A DNA stretch of 20,386 nucleotides from JBMOKU01 sp049324315 (GTDB lineage: Bacteria; Bacillota; Clostridia; Peptostreptococcales; Thermotaleaceae), in NCBI GenBank assembly GCA_049324315.1, contig JBMOKU010000010.1:1-20386 (forward strand), read 5' to 3'. Shown one piece after another: positions 1 to 7,216 of the stretch. The notes beneath the pieces are model-generated. The model saw only the letters and a program-made list of their open reading frames with translations. It ran no database searches and was not told the origin of the DNA. Position numbers and translations under genes: made by a program. Numbering within the stretch: the stretch's first letter is position 1; every line of letters starts with the position of its first letter.

Positions 1-196
1 GGAACCCTAGGTTCCCTTCGACGACTGCTTCGCAGTCTGAGCACCCTCCTAAAACGGCAAAGGGGAATCCCCTCTGCACTCCCCCATGCATAGCAAATCA
101 TCTAATCATGATTTACTATACATGTGCAAAGCGAGTTTTGATGCAACCTGCAGCAAGCTTACAAACTCTAAGCCTCGTAACACTAGCAAATTGAAA
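1..196. repeat. Gene-free left edge with a cluster of short hairpins
   Basis: No coding region is supported here. The stretch holds four inverted repeats: GGAACC/GGTTCC at 1-15 with a 3-base loop, GACTGC/GCAGTC at 23-37 with loop TTC, AGGGG/CCCCT at 61-73 with loop AAT, and a larger imperfect palindrome with 17-base arms at 85-101 and 108-124 (two differences, both able to form G-U pairs) around a 6-base loop. No run of T follows on either strand, so none looks like a classical intrinsic terminator for the gene ending at 197. The density of hairpins and the higher GC content compared with the flanking gene suggest a dispersed intergenic repeat or the edge of a mobile element, but that cannot be decided from one copy. 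Confidence 0.4.
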
Positions 197-553
197 TCAA
201 CTAGCACAACGCATTAATTTATATTTTTTTGAACCTTTATTCACCTCTTCAATAAGGGTTCCTTTCCTGATCATATCCGCCATCAAATTCTTCATGACAA
301 TTTTTGCGTCTGTCACCTGTAATCTATTTTTACTCCAAAAAAGAGAGGCTTTCGTTCCATAGATAATTTCTTCAATTTCTTTACCTGTCAAGGTTCCCTG
401 TGCTTGGAGCTCTTTTACAATTTTATTTTCACATTTTCTATATAATTCGTTTAATAATTCCTCATTTTTTCTCTGCTGCTTTACATATCCCCATGCCAGT
501 AAAAACGTAATCGTTATGGCGAAAAGAAGTACTTTTAAGATAAAGCTAGTCAT
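197..553 (-). CDS. Small membrane-anchored protein of unknown function
   Basis: A 118-residue protein with one clear hydrophobic segment at about residues 4-23, followed by a charged, soluble part of about 95 residues, so it is probably anchored by its N-terminus with the rest in the cytoplasm. The soluble part has alternating helical stretches and ends in a region rich in Lys and Tyr (residues about 85-115) that could be a winged-helix-like fold; this is a weak impression, not a family match. Its ATG follows the TGA of the PqqD-like gene after a single base, which points to translational coupling and a shared transcript with that gene and probably the OPT transporter. An AAGGGA-like ribosome site sits inside the end of the upstream gene. 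I do not recognise the family. Confidence 0.7.
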   Translation of the reverse strand: MTSFILKVLLFAITITFLLAWGYVKQQRKNEELLNELYRKCENKIVKELQAQGTLTGKEIEEIIYGTKASLFWSKNRLQVTDAKIVMKNLMADMIRKGTLIEEVNKGSKKYKLMRCAS

Positions 554-554
554 A

Positions 555-914
555 TCAATCCCTTGCCTTCTCTAGTATGATGAATTTGTTATTTCTTAAG
601 ATATTAATATACGTACCCAATCTCTCATACAACGGCTCTGCAGCTTCTCCAAATGTTGATTTCAGTATGCACCCAATCTCTTCTACGTTTCGCTTTCCGT
701 CTATAGCCTTCCATACACAGCTTCCGTGGGCATCAAGATCAATCCTCATAACTTTTGGCGTTTTGAAAAATACCCTCACAATTTTGTCTATCATACCTTC
801 TCTAGGTATAATAATTTGGACAAGTTCCTGGTCATTGGTTTCCCATCTTTGTGCCGTATTTATTTTCGGTATCAGTTCTAAAAAGTTGTCATCCTTTTTA
901 ATTTTATTCCCCAT
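555..914 (-). CDS. PqqD-like (PF05402-type) protein
   Basis: A 119-residue soluble protein. Residues about 58-115 carry the PqqD pattern: a DxxAxxxW-type stretch (DLDAHGSCVWKAIDG), a following NVEEI helix, and a closing helix pair ending in LRNNKFI. PqqD family proteins are small winged-helix-type peptide-binding chaperones; in RiPP pathways they present a precursor peptide to a radical SAM or other modifying enzyme. Here no radical SAM enzyme or precursor peptide is visible in the window, so the partner is unknown. The gene lies 101 bp downstream of an OPT transporter and is coupled to the 118-residue membrane protein. The start is supported by a GAGGTG ribosome site about 5 bases before the ATG. 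Family call is fairly secure; the function in this context is open. Confidence 0.8.
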   Translation of the reverse strand: MGNKIKKDDNFLELIPKINTAQRWETNDQELVQIIIPREGMIDKIVRVFFKTPKVMRIDLDAHGSCVWKAIDGKRNVEEIGCILKSTFGEAAEPLYERLGTYINILRNNKFIILEKARD

Positions 915-1015
915 GACTACACCTCTATTTTATATGTTGAAGAGAGGATATGAAATACCCTCCCTTCCATTAAATTATCTTTCCTACTATTTCTATAGAA
1001 TCGATATCCTATGCT

Positions 1016-2920
1016 TTAGTCAACTTTTCTAAGAATTGAGTTCTTAACCAGTGTAAATGTCAACACACCAAAGAATGCCAATGCACCGGCTTGTCCCAGA
1101 TCAATTCCGAGAGCAAGTTCTACCCCAAACACTGCAAACACAGCCAGTAATATACCGACTAAACCTTCACCGGCAATTAAACCTGACGCGAATAGTATAC
1201 CGGATTCAATTTTTTCTTTGATGCGCTTATCTTCTCCGCCTGCTTTTTCCAATTTCTTGTCTAAGATACCTCTAACAACTCCACCAACCATAATCGGTGT
1301 ACTTAAGTGAATTGGAAGATATAAACCGATAGCAATCGGAAGAACCGGCAATCCCAATAATTCTACCGTAACCCCTACACCAACACCTGTAAATACAAGG
1401 GCCCATGGCAAGTTACCACCCATTACACCTTCGATAACCAGTCTCATCAGTGTAGCTTGTGGAGCAGGAAGTTCAGCTGACCCAAATCCCCATGCTTTGT
1501 TCAGTAATGTTAAAACAAGGCCGATAGCGAAGGCAGCTGCAACTGCACCAATAATTTCTCCGTACTGCTGTTTCTTAGGTGTTGCACCAACTAAGAATCC
1601 GGTTTTTAAGTCCTGGGAAGTATCCCCTGCCATAGCAGCGATAATACAAATAACAGCACCAACGGTCAATGTTGCAATCATACCTGTTTGTCCGTCATTC
1701 CCTGTTGCTTTGAAGACAATAGCTGTAATGATTAGAGTCGCAATTGTCATACCGGATACAGGATTGGATGAACTACCTACAAGTCCAACAATTCTTGAAG
1801 AAACTGTTGCAAAGAAGAAACCAAAGATTGCGATAAGCAGTGCTCCTGTAACACCTACAGGGATAACCGGTAACATCGCCATTGCCAAAACAACTGCTAA
1901 GGAACCGATTAAAACAAGTTTCATAGGCATATCTTGGTCTGTTCTTACACTATCTCCGTTTCCAACGCCGCCTGAGTAGTTTTTCATCGCATCTCTAAAA
2001 GTCTGAACGATTAATGGCAGAGATTTGATTAAGCTGAATACACCACCGAATGCAACAGCACCAGCACCTACATAACGGATATAATAATTCCAGATTCCCC
2101 AGTATCCCAATTCACTAATTGGTGCAGATGCAGGATACATAATAACATTTCCCATGCTTCCGATGTTTGCAATAAGCGGAATGAATCCAAACCATCCAAG
2201 AACAGCACCAGCTAACATGTACGCTGAGATTCTTGGTCCGATAATAAATCCGACCCCCAGTAGCGCAGGGAGAACATCTGCACCGATAGCTGCACCATTG
2301 TAACCAGGAATCGCTGTTTCTATTTCACTTGGGAATAATTTAAATCCATCTGCAATAAACTTGTATAATGCCCCTAGTCCTAACCCTGTGAAAGTAAGCT
2401 TTGCTTTTTCACCGCCTTCTTCACCGGCAAGCAGTACTTCCGCACATGCGGTTCCTTCCGGATAAGGTAAGATACCGTGTTCTTTTACGATCAAAGCTTT
2501 TCTTAAAGGTACCATGAAAAGTACGCCCAGGATACCCCCACATAAAGCAATAGCCGTTATTGACAATAAATTTGGAGCCCCTAGATTCCATTCTTGCATC
2601 CAAATAAAAAGTGCAGGCAATGTAAATATTGCCCCTGCTGCAAGGGATTCTCCTGCTGACCCTATTGTCTGTACCATATTGTTCTCCAATATGGACTCTT
2701 TTTTAAGTATACCTCTGATAATACCCATTGAAATTACTGCTGCAGGAATTGATGCACTTATGGTCATACCCACTTTCAATCCTAGGTACGCATTGGCTGC
2801 ACCAAAAACAACTGCCAGCAGAATTCCTAAAACTAATGATGTTACTGTAAATTCTGGTAAAACTTTGTCTGCAGAAATAAATGGTTTAAATTCCTGCGTT
2901 AAACTGCTTTCTTTTGACAT
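1016..2920 (-). CDS. OPT family transporter (oligopeptide or metal-chelate)
   Basis: A 634-residue polytopic membrane protein with roughly 14-16 hydrophobic segments, the usual size for bacterial OPT proteins. Family signatures seen are NAYLGLKVGMTISASIPAA near residues 43-61 and PYPEGTACAEVL near residues 152-163, plus a GGVVRGI motif towards the C-terminus. OPT proteins are secondary, proton-coupled importers of small peptides, glutathione-type thiols or metal chelates; the substrate cannot be read from sequence. The ATG has a strong AAGGAGG site 8-9 bases upstream. It is probably the first gene of an operon with the PqqD-like and 118-residue proteins, which makes transport of a peptide-like substrate plausible. 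A promoter and a structured leader lie upstream (see 2953-3078). Confidence 0.92.
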   Translation of the reverse strand: MSKESSLTQEFKPFISADKVLPEFTVTSLVLGILLAVVFGAANAYLGLKVGMTISASIPAAVISMGIIRGILKKESILENNMVQTIGSAGESLAAGAIFTLPALFIWMQEWNLGAPNLLSITAIALCGGILGVLFMVPLRKALIVKEHGILPYPEGTACAEVLLAGEEGGEKAKLTFTGLGLGALYKFIADGFKLFPSEIETAIPGYNGAAIGADVLPALLGVGFIIGPRISAYMLAGAVLGWFGFIPLIANIGSMGNVIMYPASAPISELGYWGIWNYYIRYVGAGAVAFGGVFSLIKSLPLIVQTFRDAMKNYSGGVGNGDSVRTDQDMPMKLVLIGSLAVVLAMAMLPVIPVGVTGALLIAIFGFFFATVSSRIVGLVGSSSNPVSGMTIATLIITAIVFKATGNDGQTGMIATLTVGAVICIIAAMAGDTSQDLKTGFLVGATPKKQQYGEIIGAVAAAFAIGLVLTLLNKAWGFGSAELPAPQATLMRLVIEGVMGGNLPWALVFTGVGVGVTVELLGLPVLPIAIGLYLPIHLSTPIMVGGVVRGILDKKLEKAGGEDKRIKEKIESGILFASGLIAGEGLVGILLAVFAVFGVELALGIDLGQAGALAFFGVLTFTLVKNSILRKVD

Positions 2921-2952
2921 CTTACTACCTCCTTAGCTATGTATTATGCCAG

Positions 2953-3040
2953 ATAGAAATAAACCGCTTCCATATTTTTAACATTCATAATAGATCGTAG
3001 GAATACGATTTCATTTCTATTAAGTGAAGACATTTCGTCT
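2953..3040 (-). promoter_or_regulatory. Structured 5' leader of the OPT operon
   Basis: Three nested or adjacent inverted repeats sit between the predicted promoter and the ribosome site: AGAC/GTCT at 3028-3040, an outer 8-bp perfect pair ATAGAAAT/ATTTCTAT at 2953-2960 and 3013-3020, and inside it a perfect 6-bp hairpin ATCGTA/TACGAT at 2994-3009 with a 4-base loop. If transcription starts near 3042, all would be in the transcript. It does not match a riboswitch class that I recognise; it could equally be an operator region. Confidence 0.4.
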
Positions 3041-3048
3041 ACATAACT

Positions 3049-3078
3049 AAGTATATGTATATTCGACATCCCTCTCAA
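3049..3078 (-). promoter_or_regulatory. Predicted promoter of the OPT operon
   Basis: On the minus strand a TTGAGA -35 element (3078-3073) and a TATACT -10 element (3054-3049) are separated by 18 bases, each five of six matches to the sigma-A consensus. This would start the transcript near 3042 and leave a leader of about 120 bases before the OPT start codon. A second, weaker candidate is CATAAT at 2948-2943 with an upstream TG. Confidence 0.5.
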
Positions 3079-3300
3079 TATTTCGACGATTTTTTGAAAT
3101 CTTCAGTAATTTTTGTAATTTTTCTAGCGATTATATTGACTTGTATTGGTGGATTATTAAGTTTTTTTAATATGTTCGCCAGTGGCTGACAAAGTTGGTT
3201 ATCTGTCCATTATCGCTTTAACGTACACTCGCCTATCATAAAAAACCACAGCACTAATATTTCTTCAGCCTATACTTTTTCTATCGATTATTCATTCCAC

Positions 3301-3329
3301 AAAAACAAACCACTTCTCAATCGAAGTGG
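3301..3329 (-). terminator. Intrinsic terminator of the double-rhodanese lipoprotein gene
   Basis: A 7-bp perfect stem CCACTTC/GAAGTGG (3310-3316 and 3323-3329) with a 6-base loop. On the minus strand it is followed by TTTGTTTTT, and it starts about 38 bases after the stop codon at 3367. Confidence 0.75.
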
Positions 3330-3366
3330 CTTGTCATTTTATATATGTACGTATTTTTCGTTAACA

Positions 3367-4344
3367 CTATTGTACTACAGCAAATCCTTTGTTCATCCAA
3401 CCCGATGGTTCATTTGCCTTTGTACCCATCCCAGCATTTAATGAAACCGCATCATAGCCTAGCATTCTTAGACCTGCTACCGTTTGTCCTGCCGTCTGTC
3501 CGGTATAGCAATATACAATGATTTTCTTATCTTTTGGCAGTGTACCAAACTGCTGCTCCATTCCTTTTCCAAAAGGAATATTTATTGCGCCTTCAATATG
3601 ACCCTTGGCATAGTCTTCAGACTTTCTAACAGACAGGAATATCACACTGTCATCTTTTCCATCTACCAGGGTTTTTGCATCATCTTCACTTATTTTATAG
3701 TTTGCATAAGTTGTTCCTTTTACATCGGCTAAACCTTTATAGTATGCATCAATGGCAGCCTTCATTTCAGGATTAATCTCTGTTGCAGCTGCAGGGAATT
3801 CATTTGCCTGTGTTTCAGTAATATCTGCGATTCCTTCAACCTTTGAAATCCCTAGATCCCAGCCTAGATTTACAGATTTAGCATCGAAACCTGCCATATT
3901 TAACAGCACCACCGTTTGACCAGCTGTCTGTCCGGTATAGCAGTATACCATAATCGTCTTATCCTTCGGTAGTTTATCCAGATTCTCACTGATGGCAGTT
4001 CCCCATGGAGCATTTACGGCACCCTTAACATGTCCTTTCTCATAGACATCTGGTTGTCTTATATCAAGAATAAACATATCTTCATTTGCTTTTACCTTTT
4101 CTGCAAAATCTTTTTCGCTGATTTTATAGATATCCTCCGGCATATTGGCAAAGTATGCATTGGCTGCCTCTTCAACAACATTGGATTCTTCTGCAGGTGT
4201 GACAGCAGGAGTTTCTTCCGCAGGAGCAGGTGCTTCCGCCACAGGTGCCTGAGCCGGCTCTGGCTTTGTTGCACATCCACCTAGTGCTAATACCAAGCTT
4301 AGTATTAACGTTACAATTAGCAAATGAATACCTAACTTCTTCAT
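3367..4344 (-). CDS. Lipoprotein with two active-type rhodanese domains
   Basis: A 325-residue protein starting at the ATG at 4344, chosen because GAGGGGGAG sits just upstream of it; an in-frame ATG at 4362 would place that site inside the coding region. Residues 1-24 form a lipoprotein signal with lipobox LGGC (Cys24), followed by a Pro/Ala/Glu-rich linker to about residue 60. Two homologous rhodanese domains follow, about 72-170 and 210-320, each with the same loop CYTGQTAGQT; the catalytic cysteines are Cys135 and Cys279, exactly 144 residues apart. Rhodaneses carry sulfane sulfur as a cysteine persulfide and transfer it to thiols or cyanide. The protein should face outside the membrane. 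It has its own promoter and terminator. The substrate is unknown; thiosulfate or polysulfide handling fits the sulfur genes nearby. Confidence 0.88.
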   Translation of the reverse strand: MKKLGIHLLIVTLILSLVLALGGCATKPEPAQAPVAEAPAPAEETPAVTPAEESNVVEEAANAYFANMPEDIYKISEKDFAEKVKANEDMFILDIRQPDVYEKGHVKGAVNAPWGTAISENLDKLPKDKTIMVYCYTGQTAGQTVVLLNMAGFDAKSVNLGWDLGISKVEGIADITETQANEFPAAATEINPEMKAAIDAYYKGLADVKGTTYANYKISEDDAKTLVDGKDDSVIFLSVRKSEDYAKGHIEGAINIPFGKGMEQQFGTLPKDKKIIVYCYTGQTAGQTVAGLRMLGYDAVSLNAGMGTKANEPSGWMNKGFAVVQ

Positions 4345-4387
4345 TTCTTCTCCCCCTCGCATAATCTGTTATTTTTTTGTCATGTTC

Positions 4388-4396
4388 ATTATATCA
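4388..4396 (-). promoter_or_regulatory. Extended -10 promoter of the double-rhodanese gene
   Basis: Minus-strand TGATATAAT (4396-4388) is a full -10 hexamer with the upstream TG of the extended -10 class; the -35 region (TATGCA, 4416-4411) is poor. A near-palindrome at 4413-4432 (CATAAA/TTTATG flanking an AAAACGTTTT core) overlaps the -35 and may be an operator. Confidence 0.55.
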
Positions 4397-4477
4397 AGCT
4401 TTCCCTTTATTGCATAAAACGTTTTGTTTATGTAGTATAAGTATTTATTATGGATATAATAACCGCTGGTAAAAACT

Positions 4478-4503
4478 AAAAGCGAAGCTTATGCTCCGCT
4501 TTT
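4478..4503 (-). terminator. Intrinsic terminator of the SseA-like lipoprotein gene
   Basis: An 11-bp stem, AAAAGCGAAGC (4478-4488) against GCTCCGCTTTT (4493-4503), with loop TTAT and one non-Watson-Crick position. On the minus strand it ends in a T-rich tail and lies 11 bases after the stop at 4514, so the two rhodanese genes are separate transcripts. Confidence 0.75.
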
Positions 4504-4513
4504 TAGCTTTATT

Positions 4514-5434
4514 CTATGAATTATCTTGCTGATTGGATTCCACTTTATTTCCCTCAGGAGCCTGTACCGGCAGTGAAGAATTTGCTGACCACTCGACCCA
4601 AGCGCCATCATACAGCTTCAAATTTCTATATCCTGCATTGTATAAGGCCAAATAAGTTTGTGCTCCTCTCATAGAGGTCTTACAATACATAATGATTGTT
4701 TTATCCGGTGTCATACCTTTTTCTATGTACTGGATTTTAACATTTTGTATAGACTTGAACGTTCCGTCCTTATAATTATTCTCGATATAATCAAATAAAA
4801 TGGATCCGGGAATGGTACCTTCATCAAATTCTTCCTGTGTGCGGGTATCCAGTAATATGACATCCTTTTTAGGATCATTCACTTGATTCTTTACATCGTC
4901 AATCGTCGCAATCATACCGGTATTCTTTTCTTTTGCTGTATATTGAGATGCGGCAACTGGTGTTGCATCCATAGTTATTTCAGCACCAGCTTCCTTCAAT
5001 GCCTTCCACCCACCGCTGACAACTTTTATATTTTCATGTCCATATACCATTAATGTCCACCAGAGTCTGGACGCATCCATATTATTCGCATTATCATATA
5101 TGACAACCGTGCTGTCATTGGATATACCCTTTGCTCCTAAAACCTTCTCAAACTGCCCTTTGGGTGCCAGCATATTTGATACAGGAATATCGACGACGAT
5201 ATCACTTCGACTGATGTTTACCGCTCCATTCACGTGCCCTGACCCGTAATCTTCAGGCGTTTGCATATCAACCAGTACTACACCCTCTTGACCCAATAAA
5301 TCAATGGCCTCTTTTGCTTCAATTATGTATTTTCCTTGCTCTTCTGTACTGGTCTCAACGGTACTGCATCCCACCGAAAAAATCATCTGACAAACAATCA
5401 AGGCAAATATAAGTACTTTCCATATTTTTTTCAT
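4514..5434 (-). CDS. Lipoprotein sulfurtransferase (SseA/TST-type tandem rhodanese)
   Basis: A 306-residue protein. Residues 1-23 are a lipoprotein signal with lipobox SVGC (Cys23). The mature part is the classical two-domain thiosulfate/3-mercaptopyruvate sulfurtransferase layout: an N-terminal domain (about 35-160) in which the catalytic position holds Asp (VVIYD, Asp114), and a C-terminal catalytic domain (about 175-285) with the loop CKTSMRGAQT, catalytic Cys251. The loss of Cys in the first domain is normal for the family. The protein would act outside the membrane, moving sulfane sulfur from thiosulfate or a similar donor. A GGGGGG ribosome site precedes the ATG by 6 bases. It is distinct from the neighbour at 3367, where both domains keep their Cys. 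Substrate choice between thiosulfate and mercaptopyruvate cannot be made from the loop alone. Confidence 0.88.
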   Translation of the reverse strand: MKKIWKVLIFALIVCQMIFSVGCSTVETSTEEQGKYIIEAKEAIDLLGQEGVVLVDMQTPEDYGSGHVNGAVNISRSDIVVDIPVSNMLAPKGQFEKVLGAKGISNDSTVVIYDNANNMDASRLWWTLMVYGHENIKVVSGGWKALKEAGAEITMDATPVAASQYTAKEKNTGMIATIDDVKNQVNDPKKDVILLDTRTQEEFDEGTIPGSILFDYIENNYKDGTFKSIQNVKIQYIEKGMTPDKTIIMYCKTSMRGAQTYLALYNAGYRNLKLYDGAWVEWSANSSLPVQAPEGNKVESNQQDNS

Positions 5435-5493
5435 GCAATGCCCCCCTCGTATTTCTGATAGTCATTGTTAAATAATGCACAATACCTTATTTT

Positions 5494-5499
5494 ATTATA
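5494..5499 (-). promoter_or_regulatory. Possible -10 element for the SseA-like gene
   Basis: A minus-strand TATAAT lies about 60 bases upstream of the start at 5434. No convincing -35 or extended -10 is seen, so this is a weak call. Confidence 0.3.
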
Positions 5500-5595
5500 C
5501 TTTATCTATAAGATACCGTGATATAAGAGTTTTAAATGTAGTATCCAATAATCAAATACAAATCTCTAACTCTCTCTAAAAGCTTCTTTCCAATA

Positions 5596-5604
5596 TGTTA
5601 TAAT
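5596..5604 (+). promoter_or_regulatory. Extended -10 promoter of the GT-C glycosyltransferase gene
   Basis: TGTTATAAT, a perfect extended -10, about 44 bases before the start codon at 5648. No matching -35 is seen. The predicted start point is near 5611. Confidence 0.6.
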
Positions 5605-5647
5605 ATTATCATTCGTTTATTTGTTTTGGCATAGGAGGCGGGATACT

Positions 5648-7216
5648 TTGCTTCATAAAATCTTCCGGAGAGAAAATTTTTCACTTAAAAACTGTGGCTA
5701 CCTGTTATTCTTCATATACTTTGTTTTCCATGTTCTGACGCTGACCCGTTTTCCCTTTATGCATTCTGATGAATCATGGCTGAGCGGCCTTTCCAGAAAC
5801 ATTCTAGACACCGGCAGCTACGCAAGTACAGAGGCTTTTTTTGACCTTAAAACCCGCTACCCCCATGCCATCAAAATACTGTTTCATTCCCTGCAAGTAC
5901 TCTTTATCCGCTTTTTCGGATATAGTCTATTCAATATGCGTTTCATTTCCTTGATTTTTGGGATGCTGGCGCTGTTCCATTTTCATAAGCTTTCAAAGAA
6001 GGTACTTTCCTCCACCACTTTAGCTTGGATGACAACCGTGCTCTTCGCCGTAGATATACAGTTCATCTATGCCTCTCATTTCGCCAGGCAGGAAATCATC
6101 TTGTTATGGATTTTGATCTACAGCCTATACTTTTTTTTATCCGGCATTAAAAACCCAACCTTCTCTCGTGACATATTGCTGGGCAGCATCATTGGCCTCA
6201 GTATCGGTATTCATCCCAACAGCTTCATCATTTCGCTTCCCATTGGCTGTATATATCTGTTTCATATTTATGGTACTTCGAAGCTTACCATAAAAAACTT
6301 GATGCTTTATGGATCTACTGTTGCACTATTTGCTTTAGGTTTTATCCTATTGAGCAAGTCCTTTGATCCCCACTTCATCCAACACTATTTATCCTATGGT
6401 CAAAGTGAGTTTGAAGTATTAAGTCCCATCACATCAAAGATCAAGCAAGTAAAGTTTTTTTATCTGAAATTGTTTTATGGTATCAGCGGAACGTATTATA
6501 CACCCAATATAAAATTTCAATTTATACTCTTTCTCGTTTCAGTGATACTAGTCATATTAAAGCTGTTTGCTGCAAAAAATCATGCTGACAGGCAGTCCAT
6601 AACCGCTGTCATCCTTTCCATTATTGGTATCAATATAGGTATTATCCTTATCGGTAGGTATAATCAAACCAGCATCATTTTTATCTTTCCCTTATTCTAT
6701 GTCCTGATAGGCAGCCTCCTTGGAAGCTTACCTAAGCCATATAAGAACATTGTTTTTGGTTTTTTACTGGTTTTTCTTGTGGCTAACACAGGTATCCAGA
6801 TGCAGCCTTACCTGGATAACCATTATCAACGATATTTGCAGGGAATTGAAAAGGGAGTGGATAAAGATAAAGAAGTATTGGCCAATCTAAACACGGAGTA
6901 CTATTTTAATAACGGAAAGCTTCACGATTATAGGAATCTGGCTTTCTTGAGGGATCATGGCATGAGCTTTTCCGAATACATACACATAAATAATATCGAA
7001 TATATCGTTTATCCTGAAGAAATGGATTTTATTTATAGGTCTCGCCCCATATGGAACGGCATCTATGGAAATCTGTTATATTATGAGGATATGCAGGCAT
7101 TTCTGAATGAACATTGTGAATTGGTTCATGAATTTCAGGCACCTATATATGGCATGCGGATCGTTCGCTATGTGGACGATAAACCGTGGAAGATTAAAAT
7201 TTATAAGGTATATTGA
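5648..7216 (+). CDS. GT-C fold membrane glycosyltransferase (ArnT/PMT-like, GT39/GT83 type)
   Basis: A 522-residue integral membrane protein. I place the start at the TTG at 5648 because AGGAGG at 5633-5638 lies 9 bases before it; an in-frame TTG at 5621 has no such site. About ten or more hydrophobic segments cover residues 17-400, followed by a C-terminal soluble domain of about 130 residues that would face outside. The first external loop has HSDESW with the acidic pair Asp41-Glu42 typical of GT-C enzymes, and ARQEI in the next loop is in the usual conserved place. Such enzymes take a sugar from a polyprenyl-phosphate donor and transfer it to a lipid, polymer or protein outside the cell. 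The gene overlaps the end of the ATP-grasp gene by 16 bp tail to tail, which ties it to the amino-sugar operon. The acceptor is unknown. Confidence 0.8.
   Translation: MLHKIFRRENFSLKNCGYLLFFIYFVFHVLTLTRFPFMHSDESWLSGLSRNILDTGSYASTEAFFDLKTRYPHAIKILFHSLQVLFIRFFGYSLFNMRFISLIFGMLALFHFHKLSKKVLSSTTLAWMTTVLFAVDIQFIYASHFARQEIILLWILIYSLYFFLSGIKNPTFSRDILLGSIIGLSIGIHPNSFIISLPIGCIYLFHIYGTSKLTIKNLMLYGSTVALFALGFILLSKSFDPHFIQHYLSYGQSEFEVLSPITSKIKQVKFFYLKLFYGISGTYYTPNIKFQFILFLVSVILVILKLFAAKNHADRQSITAVILSIIGINIGIILIGRYNQTSIIFIFPLFYVLIGSLLGSLPKPYKNIVFGFLLVFLVANTGIQMQPYLDNHYQRYLQGIEKGVDKDKEVLANLNTEYYFNNGKLHDYRNLAFLRDHGMSFSEYIHINNIEYIVYPEEMDFIYRSRPIWNGIYGNLLYYEDMQAFLNEHCELVHEFQAPIYGMRIVRYVDDKPWKIKIYKVY

Larger units (their letters stand above)
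2921..3366. other. 446-bp intergenic region between OPT and rhodanese lipoprotein genes
   Basis: Very AT-rich, with no open reading frame worth calling on either strand. It holds the OPT promoter and leader at its left end (2953-3078) and the terminator of the rhodanese gene at its right end (3301-3329). Between about 3080 and 3300 I see only A/T runs and no convincing element. Confidence 0.6.

Noticed and set aside
85..124. Intrinsic terminator for the small membrane protein gene
   Set aside because: The hairpin is long but is not followed by a T-run on the minus strand and lies more than 70 bases after the stop.
577..1032. Plus-strand open frame opposite the PqqD-like gene
   Set aside because: It is antisense to a gene with a recognised domain, has no ribosome site, and its translation shows no family pattern.
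1497..1979. Plus-strand open frame opposite the OPT gene
   Set aside because: It is a mirror of the codon use of a long membrane protein gene (rich in Ala, Pro, Ile, Thr); no start signal and no recognisable domain. The same applies to the plus-strand frame at 2514-2936.
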